Shown piece by piece: positions 54,550 to 63,983 of a DNA stretch of 64,000 nucleotides (the stretch's first letter is position 1; every line of letters starts with the position of its first letter). The notes under the pieces were generated by a model. That model searched no databases. It saw nothing but the letters and a program-made list of their open reading frames with translations, and was not told where the DNA came from. The translations under genes and the position numbers were made by a program. The DNA comes from Novosphingobium sp. SG919 (GTDB lineage Bacteria > Pseudomonadota > Alphaproteobacteria > Sphingomonadales > Sphingomonadaceae): positions 372,001 through 436,000 of the forward strand of contig NZ_JABCNG010000003.1 in assembly GCF_012932495.1 (NCBI RefSeq). Reading direction: 5' to 3'.

Positions 54550-54581
54550 AAAAAAGGGGGAGGCATAAAGCCTCCCCCTTC
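54550..54581 (-). terminator. intrinsic terminator of the giant repeat gene
   Basis: On the minus strand AAGGGGGAGGC pairs with GCCTCCCCCTT around TTTAT and is followed by TTTTGATTG. It lies 22 bases past the giant gene's stop. Confidence 0.9.
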
Positions 54582-54603
54582 GTTGCGCCCCCTGTTTCCC
54601 GCG

Positions 54604-57600
54604 TCAAAGCTGGAAATCGGACGCCTGAAGATTGACCAGCCCATCGAGCCGGATCCAGAAGTCCGACACCCCATCGCCATTGGTATCGCCCTGGACATAG
54701 GTGTTGCCCGAAACCTGGGTGAAGCGCAGTTCGCCGGCCAGGTGGTGGAACGTGCTGGTGCCGATCCATGCAAAGGCATCGTCGCCCACCGTGTTGCTGT
54801 TGGCGTCCACCCCGATCAACGACACCAGATCCTTCGATCCATGCGAGAAATCGGTGATCCGATCGGCGGTGGAAGCGGTGTTGCCGCCGAAATCGCCATC
54901 TCGGAAGATGAACTTGTCGGCCCCCGCGCCGCCGGTCAGCACGTCGCGCCCGGCGCCGCCGATCAGGCGATCGTTGCCCGCCCCGCCGTCCAGGGTGTTG
55001 CGGCCGGCGTTGCCGGTGATGACGTTGGCGCCGCTGTTGCCGGTCACCAGCAGGTTCTTGCTGCCGCTGAGCGTCACGTTGTCGACATCGGCGGCCATGG
55101 TGAAGCTGTGGTTGGAGGCCACGGTCACCACGTCGGACAGGGCAAAGCTGATTCCGCCCAGCGCCTCGTACTTGACGGCGTTGATCGTGATCCCGGTGGT
55201 GGCGTCGATCGCTGTGATGCCCGAGCCGGCGAGGCCGCCGATGGTATCGGCACTGAGCGCGGCGATCGCCGCCCCGGTATCGACCAGCGTGATCGGCGCG
55301 CTGCTCGAAAGCTGGACATTGCCGAGTTCGGCCGCCTGGGCCGCGCTCAATTGCAGGGCCCCGCCCGACACTTCCACATTGTCCACGCCCGATGCGCTCA
55401 TCGCGGCATAGACCGACGGCGATAGCGCGGCCAGATCGGCCGCCGTGGCGATGATCGTCACGTCATCGGCGCTGGTCAGCGTGATCGCGCCCAGCGCCAC
55501 GAACTGGGCCAGCGACAGCACCAGGGCGTCGTCGGTGGCATTGAGCGCGGTGATGCCGCGCTCGGCCAGATCGGCAAAGTCGTATGTCGAAAGGCCGCCC
55601 AGCGTGGCACCGCTTTCGGCCAGCACCACATTGCCGCCCACGAAGGGGAATTCGTTGTAGCGCGCCAGATCGGCCAGGCCGAGCGACAGCGTGCCCTGGG
55701 TGACGGCAATGGCGTCGATGCCATGCAGCCCCAGCAGCGCGCGAGTTTCATTGTTGAGATCGGCCGCCTGCTGCGCGGTGAGATCGACCACGGCCAGATC
55801 GTTGCCCGCGACATAGATCGATCCCATGACATCGAGTTGATCGAGCGTGAGATGGACAACGCCATCGGTGGCATCGATCATGCCCACCCCGCCACTGGCC
55901 AGGGCGGCCAGCGCTTCGGGTGCAAGGGCCGCGATGACCGCGCCTTCGTCGGTCAGGCTCAGGCCGTCCCCGGCTTCGATTTCCACCGCGCCGAGCGCGG
56001 CGAACTGGGCGACCGAAAGCGACAGGGCGCCCGACACGTGCACCACATCGATCCCTGCTTCGGCCAGGAACGCCAGTTCCTCGGGCGAGGCGTCAGCGAT
56101 CTCGTCGGCGACGACTGCCAGGCGCGCGACGATTTCGGGATCGAGCGCCAGGCCTTCCACCGCCAGATTGGCCAGCGTGGCCAGGTCGACGGTCAGCGAC
56201 GGGGCCAGCGCGGTGACCATGTCCACCCCGGCGGCGACCAGCGTGGCGATATCGTCGGTGGTAAGCGTGGCCAGGGTATCGCCGTTGAACCACACCTTCA
56301 CCGTGTCCTGCGCGGTAAGGGCCACTTCATCGAGCAACAGGAACTGGTCATAGGACAGGACCAGCACATCGTCGCTTGCATCGAAGCGAGTGACGCCGCT
56401 GTCACCCAGCGCGGCCAGGGCATCGTTGCCGAACTGGGTCAGCGCCGCGCCGCTGTCTGCCACCACCACATGGCTGCCTTGCGTGAAGCCGATCACGTTT
56501 TCGCGAAAGCTTGCCCAGGTATCGAGAGATAGCGTCAGGGCGCCGTCGGTGGCGTCGATCAGCACCACTTTGCGCGCGGCCAGCGCGTCGATCTCGGCGC
56601 TGGTCAGGGCGGCAAGGTGGGCACCGGTATCGGCGATCTCGATATAATCGTCGGCACCGACGGCGATGCCCTCGATCGCGGCAAGCTGGGCCAGCGACAG
56701 CGTGAAGGAATTGTCGGTGGCATCGAGGCGCACGATTGGCAGCGAATGGAAATCTGCCGGGTATTCGGCCAGGTAATCGGTGATGACAGCACCGCTGTCC
56801 ACCAGCGTGAGGCGTGCCTGCGCATCCCAGGCCAAGCCGGACAATTCATCGGCCTTGAGCACCGACAGGCTCAGGTCGTGGTCGGTCACGGTGATGCCGG
56901 TCAGGCCCATTTCGCGCAGCAGGGCGATATCGTTGTCGGACATGCCGGCGATCGTGGCGCTATCGGCCGCGAGCGTGACAGTGGTCTCGGCGGCAAAATG
57001 CACCCCGTCGAGCGCAAGCAACTGGCCCAGCGATAGCGTTGCCGCCCCGTTCGACAGGGCGATGAGGTCAATGCCGCGCGCAACCAGGTCGGCAAGGTTC
57101 GAGGTCGACAGCGCCGCCAGCGCGGTGCCCGTGGCCTCCAGCGTCACCGTATCGTTTGCCGTCAGCGCCGCGGTGTCCAGCGCGGCCAGTTGCGCCAGGT
57201 TCAGCACCAGCGCATCGTCGGTGGCATTGATGCGATCCACGCCGCTTGCGACCAGGTCTGCCAAGTCAGCGGCCGAAAGGGCGCCGAGCGCCGCGCCACT
57301 GGCCGCCACGACGACCGGCTGGCCATCGCCCAGCACCACGTCACCCAGGGCCTGCGCCTGTTCCAGCGACAGCGTCAGCTGGGCATCGCTGGCTTCGATT
57401 GCGGTAAAGCCTTCGCTGCCCAGCGCAGCGATCTGCGCCACGGATAGCGCGGCCAGGGCCTCTGCCGAATCGAGCAGCACGACCCCGTCAGCATCGGCCA
57501 GCGTGACGCCAGCCGCGTGCAGGGTGGCCCACTGGTCCACGTCCAGCCACAGCGTGCCGTCGAAGGCATCGATATGGGTGACGCCCAGATCGACCAGGTC

Positions 57601-60600
57601 GGCAAGCTGGGCAGGGGTGCGATTGGCAATGAGGTCGGCCGCATCTTCCACCGCGAGGTCCGCGGCCGCGATGGTGAGGCTGCCCAGAGCGTCTGCCTGA
57701 TCGAGCGTGATCGTGGCGCTCTGGTTGCCAAGGTCGAGCACGTCGACACCCAGGCTGGCAAGCGCCTGCAGGTCGGCAGGCGCCAGGTCTGCCAACTGCA
57801 CGGGGGTGAGCACGAGCGAAACCGTATCGGCGGGGGTCAGCGCAATCCCGCCAAGTGCGTTGAGCTGCGCAAGATCGAGCGAAAGGACGCCGCCCGCGCC
57901 GGCCAGCGCGTCGATGCCATGGGTGGCGAGATAGGCGAGGTCCACGGTGCCGAGCGATGCCATGTCTTGCGCGGAAACCGACAGGATCACGTCGCTGTCC
58001 GCCGTCAACGTGGCGCCGTCGTCGATCGCGCCGAACGTGTCGAGCGTCAGGACCAGCACGCCCTGCGTGACATCCACCGAAATCACGCCGTTGGCAACAC
58101 TGTCGAGCCAGGCCTGCGCGCTCAGCGCGGAGAGCACCTCGCCACTGTCGGCCAGGATGATGCCATCGGGCGCGGCCAGGATCAGGTCCGCCACCGCATT
58201 GAACTGGGCGAGGCTGAAGGTCACGGCCCCGTCCGTCACGCTCAGCCGCGCCACGCCCTCGTCGATCATCGCGGCGATGTCGCTGGTGTTCAGCGCGCCG
58301 ATCTGTTCCGCGCTGCCTTGCACGGTCACCATGTCGTCGGCGGCCAGGGCCAGGTTGCCCAGCGCAAAGAGCTGGTCGACCTGCAGCGTCAGCGCGTCGT
58401 TGGTCGCGTCGATGCGGTTGACACCGATGGCGTTGAGCGTGTCGAGATCCGCCGTGGACAGACCGCCGATCGTGGCGCCGGTATCGGCCAGGATGAACGT
58501 GGTGCTGCCATCGACCGCCACGCCATCGAGCGCCTCGATCTGTGCCAGGTTGAGCGCGAGGGTACCATCGGTGGCAAGCAGGACGTCGATCCCGGCCGCC
58601 TTGAGGTCTGCAATGTCGTTGGCGGCGAGCGCGGCGAGATGGGCGCCGGTATCGGCCAGCGTGACGCTGTCTTGCGCCAGGAGCGTGACCGTGCCCAACG
58701 CCTGGAACTGCGCCACCGTCAGGACCGGTGCTGCGTCACTGGTGGTGAGGGTATCGATCCCGTAGTCGGCCAGCTGGGACAAGTCCTGGGCCGAGAGATC
58801 GGCGAGTTCGGCTGGCGTGAGGCGGACGATCGCCACCGTGCCATCGGCGATATAAGTGTTGCCCAGGGCCAGAACCTGCTCCAGCGACCAGACCAGCGGC
58901 CCATCGGTGGCCGCAATGCTGATCACTCCCCGCGCCGCGATCAGGCTGATATCCTCGGCCGAGAGCGCATGCAGGGCTTGCGCACTGTCGGCGATCGAGA
59001 CGGCATCGCCGTTGGCGAAGGCCAGCAGTTGGCTGGCCACGAACTGCGCATGATCGAGCACCAGCACATCGTCGGTGGCGTCGAGCACCACGTTGCCCTT
59101 GTCGGCGATTGCAGCCAGCTGGCTGGGCGTGAGCGCTGCCAGGGCGGCGCCACTGTCGGCCACGGTCAGCACGTCGCTGCCAAAGCCGAGCGTGCCCATG
59201 GCGAGCACTTTTGCGACATCGAGCGTGATGGCGTTGCCCGTCACGTCCACCGCGGTCGTGCCGAGCGCTGCCAGGGCGGCCCATTGCGTCGTATCGAGAT
59301 TTTCCAGCGCGGCGGCGCTGTCGATCACGATGCCGCCCTGCGCAAGGGTGGCGCCGGTCAAGGCCAGGGCCTGCGCCGCACTCAGTTCCAGAACGCCGCT
59401 GGTGGCCGCAACCGCGTCCACGCCCATTGCGACAAGATCGGCCAGGTCGCTGGCAGACAGCGCTTCGATCGTGGCAGCGGCATCGGTCAGCGTGATGGTG
59501 TCGGACGGCGCCAGCGACAGGCCACCGAGCGCCTGGGCCTGTGCCACCGTAAGCGAGAGAACATGGTCGCTGGTGGACAGCGCATCGACGCCCAGTGCGG
59601 CCAGATCGGTAAAGTCCTGCGCGGTCAGCGCGGCAAACTCTGCGCCGGTGGCCACCACGGTGACCGTATCGCCGGCCGTCAGGGCCATGCTGCCAAGCGC
59701 CTGCACCTGGGCGAGCGAAAGGGCAAGTTCGTCGTCGCTGGCGTCGATCGCGTCGATCCCGCGTCCGGCCAATGCAGCAAGGGCAGCAGTGTCGAGGGCG
59801 GCGATATGGGCGCTGGTGTCGGCAAGGGTGACGGTGTCGCCGGCGGTAAGGGCCACGCCGGCCAGGGCATCGGCCTGTGCCACGGAAAGATGCAGCGCGT
59901 CGTCGCTGGCATTCACCGCGTCGATCCCGGCGGCAGCGAGCGCGGCCAGAGTCGCGGCCGAAAGCGCGGCGATATTAGCGCCGGCATCGTCCAGAGTCAC
60001 CACGTCGTCGGCGATAAGGCCGATGGTGCCCAGCGCCTGGGCCTGCGCGGCAGAAAGCGAAAGCGCGTTGCTGTCGCTGTCGATCGTATTGATCCCGGCG
60101 GTGGCGAGCGCGGTGATCTCGTGGGCAGTGAGCGCCTCGATATGCGCGGCGGTATCGGCCAGGATCACGGTATCTGCCGCCGTCACGCTGACGGAACCAA
60201 GCGCTTGCGCCTGCAGCACGGTGAGCGGCAGGGCGCCGCCCGTGGCATGGATGGCATCGATGCCCAGCCCGGCCAGGGCGGCAATGTCGGCAGCGGTCAG
60301 CGCGGCGATGTTGGCACCGGTATCGGTCAGAGTCACCGTGTCGGCAGCGGCGAGGGCAAGGCCACCGAGCGCCTGGAATTGTGCCACGGTCAGCGAGAGA
60401 ACGTGATCGCTGGTGGACAGCGCATCGACGCCAAGTGCCGCCAAGTCGGTGAAATCCTGCGCCGTGAGCGCGGCAAATTGTGCGCCGCTGGCCTCTACCG
60501 TGACCAAGTCACCGGCGGTCAGCGCCAGCCCGCCAAGGCCTTGCGCCTGTTCGAGCGAGAGTGTGAGCGCATTGTCGGTGGCGTCGATCGAGGTGAAGCC

Positions 60601-62931
60601 GCGGGTAGCCAATGCGGCAAAATCGGCCGTGGTCAGCGCAGCGATATGGGCGCCGCTGTCGGCCAGGGTGATGGTGTCGCTGCCCGAAACGGGCACGCTG
60701 ACCAGGGCTTCCGCCTGGGCCACCGTGAGCGCGAGCGCATCGTCGCTGGCGTCCACCGCGTCGATCCCGGCGGTGACCAGCGCGGCGAGCGCCGTGGCCG
60801 ACAGCGCGGCGATATGGGCGCCGGTATCGGCCAGCGTGACGGTGGTGGCCGGGGCCAGCGCGATCGAGCCCAAGGCCTGGGCTTGCGCCACAGTGAGCGC
60901 GAGCGTGCCGCCGGTGGCCGAAAGCGTATCGATCCCGGCGGTGGCGAGCGCGGCGATCTGGTTGGCGGTGAGCGCTTCGATATGGGCGGCCGTATCGTCC
61001 AGGGTCACGGTATCGGCAGCGGTCAGGCTGACTGCACCAAGCGCTTGCGCCTGGGCCACGGTGAGCGACAGCGTGCCGCCCGTGGCATGGATCGTATCGA
61101 CGCCCAGCCCGGCCAGCGCGGCGATGTCGGCAGCGCTGAGTGCGGCGATGTGGGCGCCGGTATCGGCCAGGGTAACGGTGTCGGCCGCGGTGAGGGCAAT
61201 GGTGTCGAGCGCCTGGACCTGCGCCACGGTGAGCGCGAGGACATTGTCGGCAGCGTCGAACTTGTCCACGCCCAATTGGGCCAGCGCATCGATCGTCGCG
61301 GCCGACAGCGCGGCGAGGGCGGTGCCCGCGTCGGCCAGGGTGACGACGTCGGCCCCGGTCAGGTCGGTACCGGCATTGTCCACCGCCAGGATCTGTTCCA
61401 CGCTCAGCGCCAGGACATTGTCGAGGGCGTCGATCTGGGTGATGCCGCGCAGGTAGAAATCTTCGAGCGCGGTGCCGCCCAGCGCCTCGATCGCGGCCGA
61501 GCTGTCGGTGAGCACGGCGGTGTGGTTGGTGAACCACAGCCCGGCGTCAACAACGGCCTGCGCCTGCGCCACGGAAAGCGCCGGCTGGCCATCGCTGGGC
61601 CCGAGCAGGTCCACCCCGGCTTGGCCGAGCGCGCCAATGTCGGACGCCGAGAGCGCGGCGATTTCCGCCATGGTCGCTGCGGCGATGACCGTGTTGGCCG
61701 GCGTCAGGGCCATGGTACCCAGTGCCGCGATCTGGTCCAGAGACAAGGTGAGGGCGCCGTCGGTGGCGTCGATCGTGTCGAACCCGGCGCTGGCGAGCTG
61801 GGCCAGTTCCGCCGGGGTCAGCGCGGCAAGGTTGGCGCCGGTGTCGGCCAGGGTGAGCGCGTCGGCACCGGTGAGGCTCACGCTGCCCAGCGCCTGTGCC
61901 TGCGCCACGCTCAGGCTCAGCGCATCGTCGGTGGCGTCGATCGCATCCACCCCGGCGCTGGCCAGGGTTGCCAGCGTTGCCGCGGAAAGCGCAGCGATAT
62001 TGGCGCCGCTATCGGCGAGGGTGACGAGATCGCCACCGGTCAGTTCCACCGTGCCCAGGCCTTCGAACTGGGCCACGGTCAGGTGCAGCACGTTGTCGGT
62101 GGCATCGATCTTGTCGATTCCGGCATCGGCCAGCGCGGCAAAGGCAGAACTGGACAGGGCGGCGATGTTGGCGCCGGTGTCGCCCAGCGTGATCACGTCG
62201 CCGGCGACCAGCTGCACCGTGCCGAGCGCCTGGTATTGCGCCACGCTCAGCGTCAGGACGTTGTCGGTGGCGTTGATCTTGTCAAAGCCCGAAGCGGCGA
62301 GGCCCGCGATCTGCGCCACGCTCAGCGCGCCGATGCTGGCCCCCGTTCCCGACAGGGTGAGCACGTCGTTGGCAGCCACGGTCACCGTGCCGAGCGCCTG
62401 GTATTGGGCGAGCGTCAGCGACAGGACATTGTTGGTCGCGTCGAGCTGGTCCACCCCGGCGTCGGCCAGCGCGGCGATGTCGGTGGCCGAAAGCGCAGAC
62501 AGCGTGGTGCCCGTGCCGGTGAGCGTGACGGTGTCGCTGCTGGTGAGCGCCACGGTGCCCAGGGCCTGGTACTGCGCCACGGTCAGCGAGAGCGCATTGT
62601 CGGAGGCGTCGATCTTGTCGATCCCGGCGTCGGCCAGGCCGTCAATGTCGGTGGCAGACAGCGCGGCGATGTGGGCGCCGGTATCGGCCAGCGTGATCAC
62701 GTCGCCTGCCGCCAGCGTGACATCGCCAAGCGCCTGGTACTGCGCCACGGTAAGCGAGAGGACGTTGTCCGTCGCGTTGATCTTGGCAATGCCGTTGGTG
62801 GCCAGATCGCCAAAATCGGCCGCGCTCAAGGCGGCGATATTGGCACCGGTATCGGCCAGCGTGTAGGTGTCGGCCGAGACATAGGGCTTGTTGGCATTGT
62901 AGGTCGACACGGTGACGTTGATGTTCGCCAT
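54604..62931 (-). CDS. giant tandem-repeat RTX protein, probable type I-secreted surface protein
   Basis: An approximately 2775-residue protein, by far the largest in the window. After a short N-terminus (MANINVTVSTYNANKPYVSA) it consists of about 46 tandem copies of a 54-56 residue unit with consensus near TLADTGAHIAAL, SATDIAALA, GIDxIDATDNALSLTVAQ and ALGxVxLT. The C-terminus (residues 2618-2775) has RTX nonapeptides GGAGNDRLI, GGAGRDVLT and GGAGADKFI (2649-2675), then a domain ending in WIRLDGLVNLQASDFQL, typical of type I secretion substrates. It has almost no cysteine. The start at 62931 has AGGTG about eight bases upstream; an in-frame ATG 13 codons earlier is less likely. No type I secretion genes lie in this window. 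Function (adhesin, biofilm or S-layer-like) is inference. Confidence 0.92.
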   Translation of the reverse strand: MANINVTVSTYNANKPYVSADTYTLADTGANIAALSAADFGDLATNGIAKINATDNVLSLTVAQYQALGDVTLAAGDVITLADTGAHIAALSATDIDGLADAGIDKIDASDNALSLTVAQYQALGTVALTSSDTVTLTGTGTTLSALSATDIAALADAGVDQLDATNNVLSLTLAQYQALGTVTVAANDVLTLSGTGASIGALSVAQIAGLAASGFDKINATDNVLTLSVAQYQALGTVQLVAGDVITLGDTGANIAALSSSAFAALADAGIDKIDATDNVLHLTVAQFEGLGTVELTGGDLVTLADSGANIAALSAATLATLASAGVDAIDATDDALSLSVAQAQALGSVSLTGADALTLADTGANLAALTPAELAQLASAGFDTIDATDGALTLSLDQIAALGTMALTPANTVIAAATMAEIAALSASDIGALGQAGVDLLGPSDGQPALSVAQAQAVVDAGLWFTNHTAVLTDSSAAIEALGGTALEDFYLRGITQIDALDNVLALSVEQILAVDNAGTDLTGADVVTLADAGTALAALSAATIDALAQLGVDKFDAADNVLALTVAQVQALDTIALTAADTVTLADTGAHIAALSAADIAALAGLGVDTIHATGGTLSLTVAQAQALGAVSLTAADTVTLDDTAAHIEALTANQIAALATAGIDTLSATGGTLALTVAQAQALGSIALAPATTVTLADTGAHIAALSATALAALVTAGIDAVDASDDALALTVAQAEALVSVPVSGSDTITLADSGAHIAALTTADFAALATRGFTSIDATDNALTLSLEQAQGLGGLALTAGDLVTVEASGAQFAALTAQDFTDLAALGVDALSTSDHVLSLTVAQFQALGGLALAAADTVTLTDTGANIAALTAADIAALAGLGIDAIHATGGALPLTVLQAQALGSVSVTAADTVILADTAAHIEALTAHEITALATAGINTIDSDSNALSLSAAQAQALGTIGLIADDVVTLDDAGANIAALSAATLAALAAAGIDAVNASDDALHLSVAQADALAGVALTAGDTVTLADTSAHIAALDTAALAALAGRGIDAIDASDDELALSLAQVQALGSMALTAGDTVTVVATGAEFAALTAQDFTDLAALGVDALSTSDHVLSLTVAQAQALGGLSLAPSDTITLTDAAATIEALSASDLADLVAMGVDAVAATSGVLELSAAQALALTGATLAQGGIVIDSAAALENLDTTQWAALAALGTTAVDVTGNAITLDVAKVLAMGTLGFGSDVLTVADSGAALAALTPSQLAAIADKGNVVLDATDDVLVLDHAQFVASQLLAFANGDAVSIADSAQALHALSAEDISLIAARGVISIAATDGPLVWSLEQVLALGNTYIADGTVAIVRLTPAELADLSAQDLSQLADYGIDTLTTSDAAPVLTVAQFQALGTVTLLAQDSVTLADTGAHLAALAANDIADLKAAGIDVLLATDGTLALNLAQIEALDGVAVDGSTTFILADTGATIGGLSTADLDTLNAIGVNRIDATNDALTLQVDQLFALGNLALAADDMVTVQGSAEQIGALNTSDIAAMIDEGVARLSVTDGAVTFSLAQFNAVADLILAAPDGIILADSGEVLSALSAQAWLDSVANGVISVDVTQGVLVLTLDTFGAIDDGATLTADSDVILSVSAQDMASLGTVDLAYLATHGIDALAGAGGVLSLDLAQLNALGGIALTPADTVSLVLTPVQLADLAPADLQALASLGVDVLDLGNQSATITLDQADALGSLTIAAADLAVEDAADLIANRTPAQLADLVDLGVTHIDAFDGTLWLDVDQWATLHAAGVTLADADGVVLLDSAEALAALSVAQIAALGSEGFTAIEASDAQLTLSLEQAQALGDVVLGDGQPVVVAASGAALGALSAADLADLVASGVDRINATDDALVLNLAQLAALDTAALTANDTVTLEATGTALAALSTSNLADLVARGIDLIALSNGAATLSLGQLLALDGVHFAAETTVTLAADSATIAGMSDNDIALLREMGLTGITVTDHDLSLSVLKADELSGLAWDAQARLTLVDSGAVITDYLAEYPADFHSLPIVRLDATDNSFTLSLAQLAAIEGIAVGADDYIEIADTGAHLAALTSAEIDALAARKVVLIDATDGALTLSLDTWASFRENVIGFTQGSHVVVADSGAALTQFGNDALAALGDSGVTRFDASDDVLVLSYDQFLLLDEVALTAQDTVKVWFNGDTLATLTTDDIATLVAAGVDMVTALAPSLTVDLATLANLAVEGLALDPEIVARLAVVADEIADASPEELAFLAEAGIDVVHVSGALSLSVAQFAALGAVEIEAGDGLSLTDEGAVIAALAPEALAALASGGVGMIDATDGVVHLTLDQLDVMGSIYVAGNDLAVVDLTAQQAADLNNETRALLGLHGIDAIAVTQGTLSLGLADLARYNEFPFVGGNVVLAESGATLGGLSTYDFADLAERGITALNATDDALVLSLAQFVALGAITLTSADDVTIIATAADLAALSPSVYAAMSASGVDNVEVSGGALQLSAAQAAELGNVQLSSSAPITLVDTGAAIAALSADTIGGLAGSGITAIDATTGITINAVKYEALGGISFALSDVVTVASNHSFTMAADVDNVTLSGSKNLLVTGNSGANVITGNAGRNTLDGGAGNDRLIGGAGRDVLTGGAGADKFIFRDGDFGGNTASTADRITDFSHGSKDLVSLIGVDANSNTVGDDAFAWIGTSTFHHLAGELRFTQVSGNTYVQGDTNGDGVSDFWIRLDGLVNLQASDFQL
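55150..62862 (-). repeat. about 46 tandem 168 bp coding repeats, with five-repeat superunits
   Basis: The coding repeats of the giant protein. The unit is close to 168 bp (56 codons). Units near the 5' end of the gene (60-62.9 kb) are very alike; those near the 3' end have diverged in length and sequence. Blocks around 59.6 and 60.4 kb are offset by exactly 840 bp (five units), with nearly identical encoded text such as LSTSDHVLSLTVAQ, showing duplication of a five-unit superunit. Confidence 0.9.
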
Positions 62932-63312
62932 TTCTTGACACCTCAGGGCGTTGAAAAGAACATGGCGCACCGTCCCCGCTCGCGCAAAAAAGGCCGCCAG
63001 GTATACCGGGCCGCCAGGCGGGATGCCGGGCAGCGCAATTTTTCACGAGGTTCGGCGGCTTTATGCAAAATTGATCGAATCGGCACAATATGGGATCAAT
63101 TACGATGACTGCTAAGTATATTCACCAATACTGCTGGATTCGGTCCGCTGAACTTCATTCGCGTGCCGACATGCCGTGTTAACGGTGAATTTGTTTTCGG
63201 ATCGGCTTAAGCACAAATACGCGGGGTACAGTCGCAGAGCGCGCGCCTGCGCATGACGCCACAGCCCGGGCACTTGGCCCAAGCCCTTGTCTTGCCGATG
63301 AAAGGGGGGAAA
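62932..63312. other. AT-richer leader and promoter region of the giant gene
   Basis: 381 bp without a gene, up to the tRNA. It should hold the promoter of the giant gene on the minus strand. It is the most AT-rich stretch after the ctrA leader and has GANTC motifs in CGAATCGG (about 63077) and GGATTCGG (about 63137), and a TTAACGG near 63179. No box pair could be chosen with confidence. Confidence 0.45.
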
Positions 63313-63389
63313 TGGCGCACCCGACAGGATTCGAACCTGTGACCCCTGCCTTCGGAGGGCAGTACTCTATCCAGCTGAGCTACGGGTGC
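63313..63389 (-). tRNA. tRNA-Arg(CCG)
   Basis: The minus strand gives a 77-nucleotide cloverleaf: acceptor GCACCCG with CGGGTGC, discriminator G and an encoded CCA. The D arm is GCTCAGCTGGATAGAGT, the anticodon arm CTGCC CTCCGAA GGCAG with anticodon CCG (reads CGG, arginine), and the T arm CACAGGTTCGAATCCTGTC. All stems pair. Confidence 0.95.
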
Positions 63390-63512
63390 GTGAGGAGGCG
63401 CCCTAGCAGCGCGGGGCGGGGCTTGCCAGCGCTTTTTGCAGCGCTGGCGGGCGGGGCAAACACACGGCACAAAATTAGGAATCCGTTAACAGTCGCACCC
63501 TAGCCTTTCCGC

Positions 63513-63983
63513 ATGGAACAGCCTCCCTTCCAGTCGTTCCGCCAGGCGGCGACAGGCCATGCCGCGCCGGGCCAGGCGCTGCCGGTCGGCGCGCCCGACG
63601 TGCTGGGTGCCGATCGCCTGGTCGCGCGGGCGCGGGCCGCGGGCACTTCGCCGCTCGACACGGTATGGATCGCGCTGCACGAAGCGGCCCGCGCCGTGGC
63701 CATGCTTGCCGGGCGCGGGCCCGAACCGCTGCGCCCCGATGTGCGAAACTTCCCGGCGATCATGCGCTCCACCGGTGGATGGCGGGCCGAACGCGCGCGC
63801 CAGGGGATCGAGGATCTGGCCGCGATCCTGCAACCCGGACTGCGCGCGCTGCTGGCCGCGCAGGGACGGACGCCGCCCGATGGGCTGCGCCGCGCCGCGC
63901 AAGTGCTGTGGCAGGAATTCGACACTGCCCGCGCCACGCTGCTCGAATTGATCCCGCCGCTCAATCTCAAGCCGCAGCGATAG
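63513..63983 (+). CDS. conserved hypothetical protein
   Basis: A 156-residue, mostly helical soluble protein. It begins MEQPPFQSFRQAATGHAAPG, has AWIALHEAARAVAML-like VWIALHEAARAVAMLAGRGP in the middle, and ends LARATLLELIPPLNLKPQ. No signal peptide, membrane segment or motif that I recognise. It stands alone after the tRNA-Arg, and its stop is 17 bases from the window edge. Confidence 0.6.
   Translation: MEQPPFQSFRQAATGHAAPGQALPVGAPDVLGADRLVARARAAGTSPLDTVWIALHEAARAVAMLAGRGPEPLRPDVRNFPAIMRSTGGWRAERARQGIEDLAAILQPGLRALLAAQGRTPPDGLRRAAQVLWQEFDTARATLLELIPPLNLKPQR

Noticed and set aside
55150..62862. A possible CRISPR array or satellite
   Set aside because: The repeats are in frame, 168 bp, contiguous without unique spacers and encode a coherent protein.
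57517..63108. A 5.6 kb open frame (1863 codons) antisense to the giant repeat gene
   Set aside because: It is open because the 168 bp repeat is a multiple of three and its reverse complement lacks stops in one frame. The encoded text is low-complexity His/Gln/Arg-rich with no domain, and the sense strand has an RTX tail, a terminator and a ribosome binding site.
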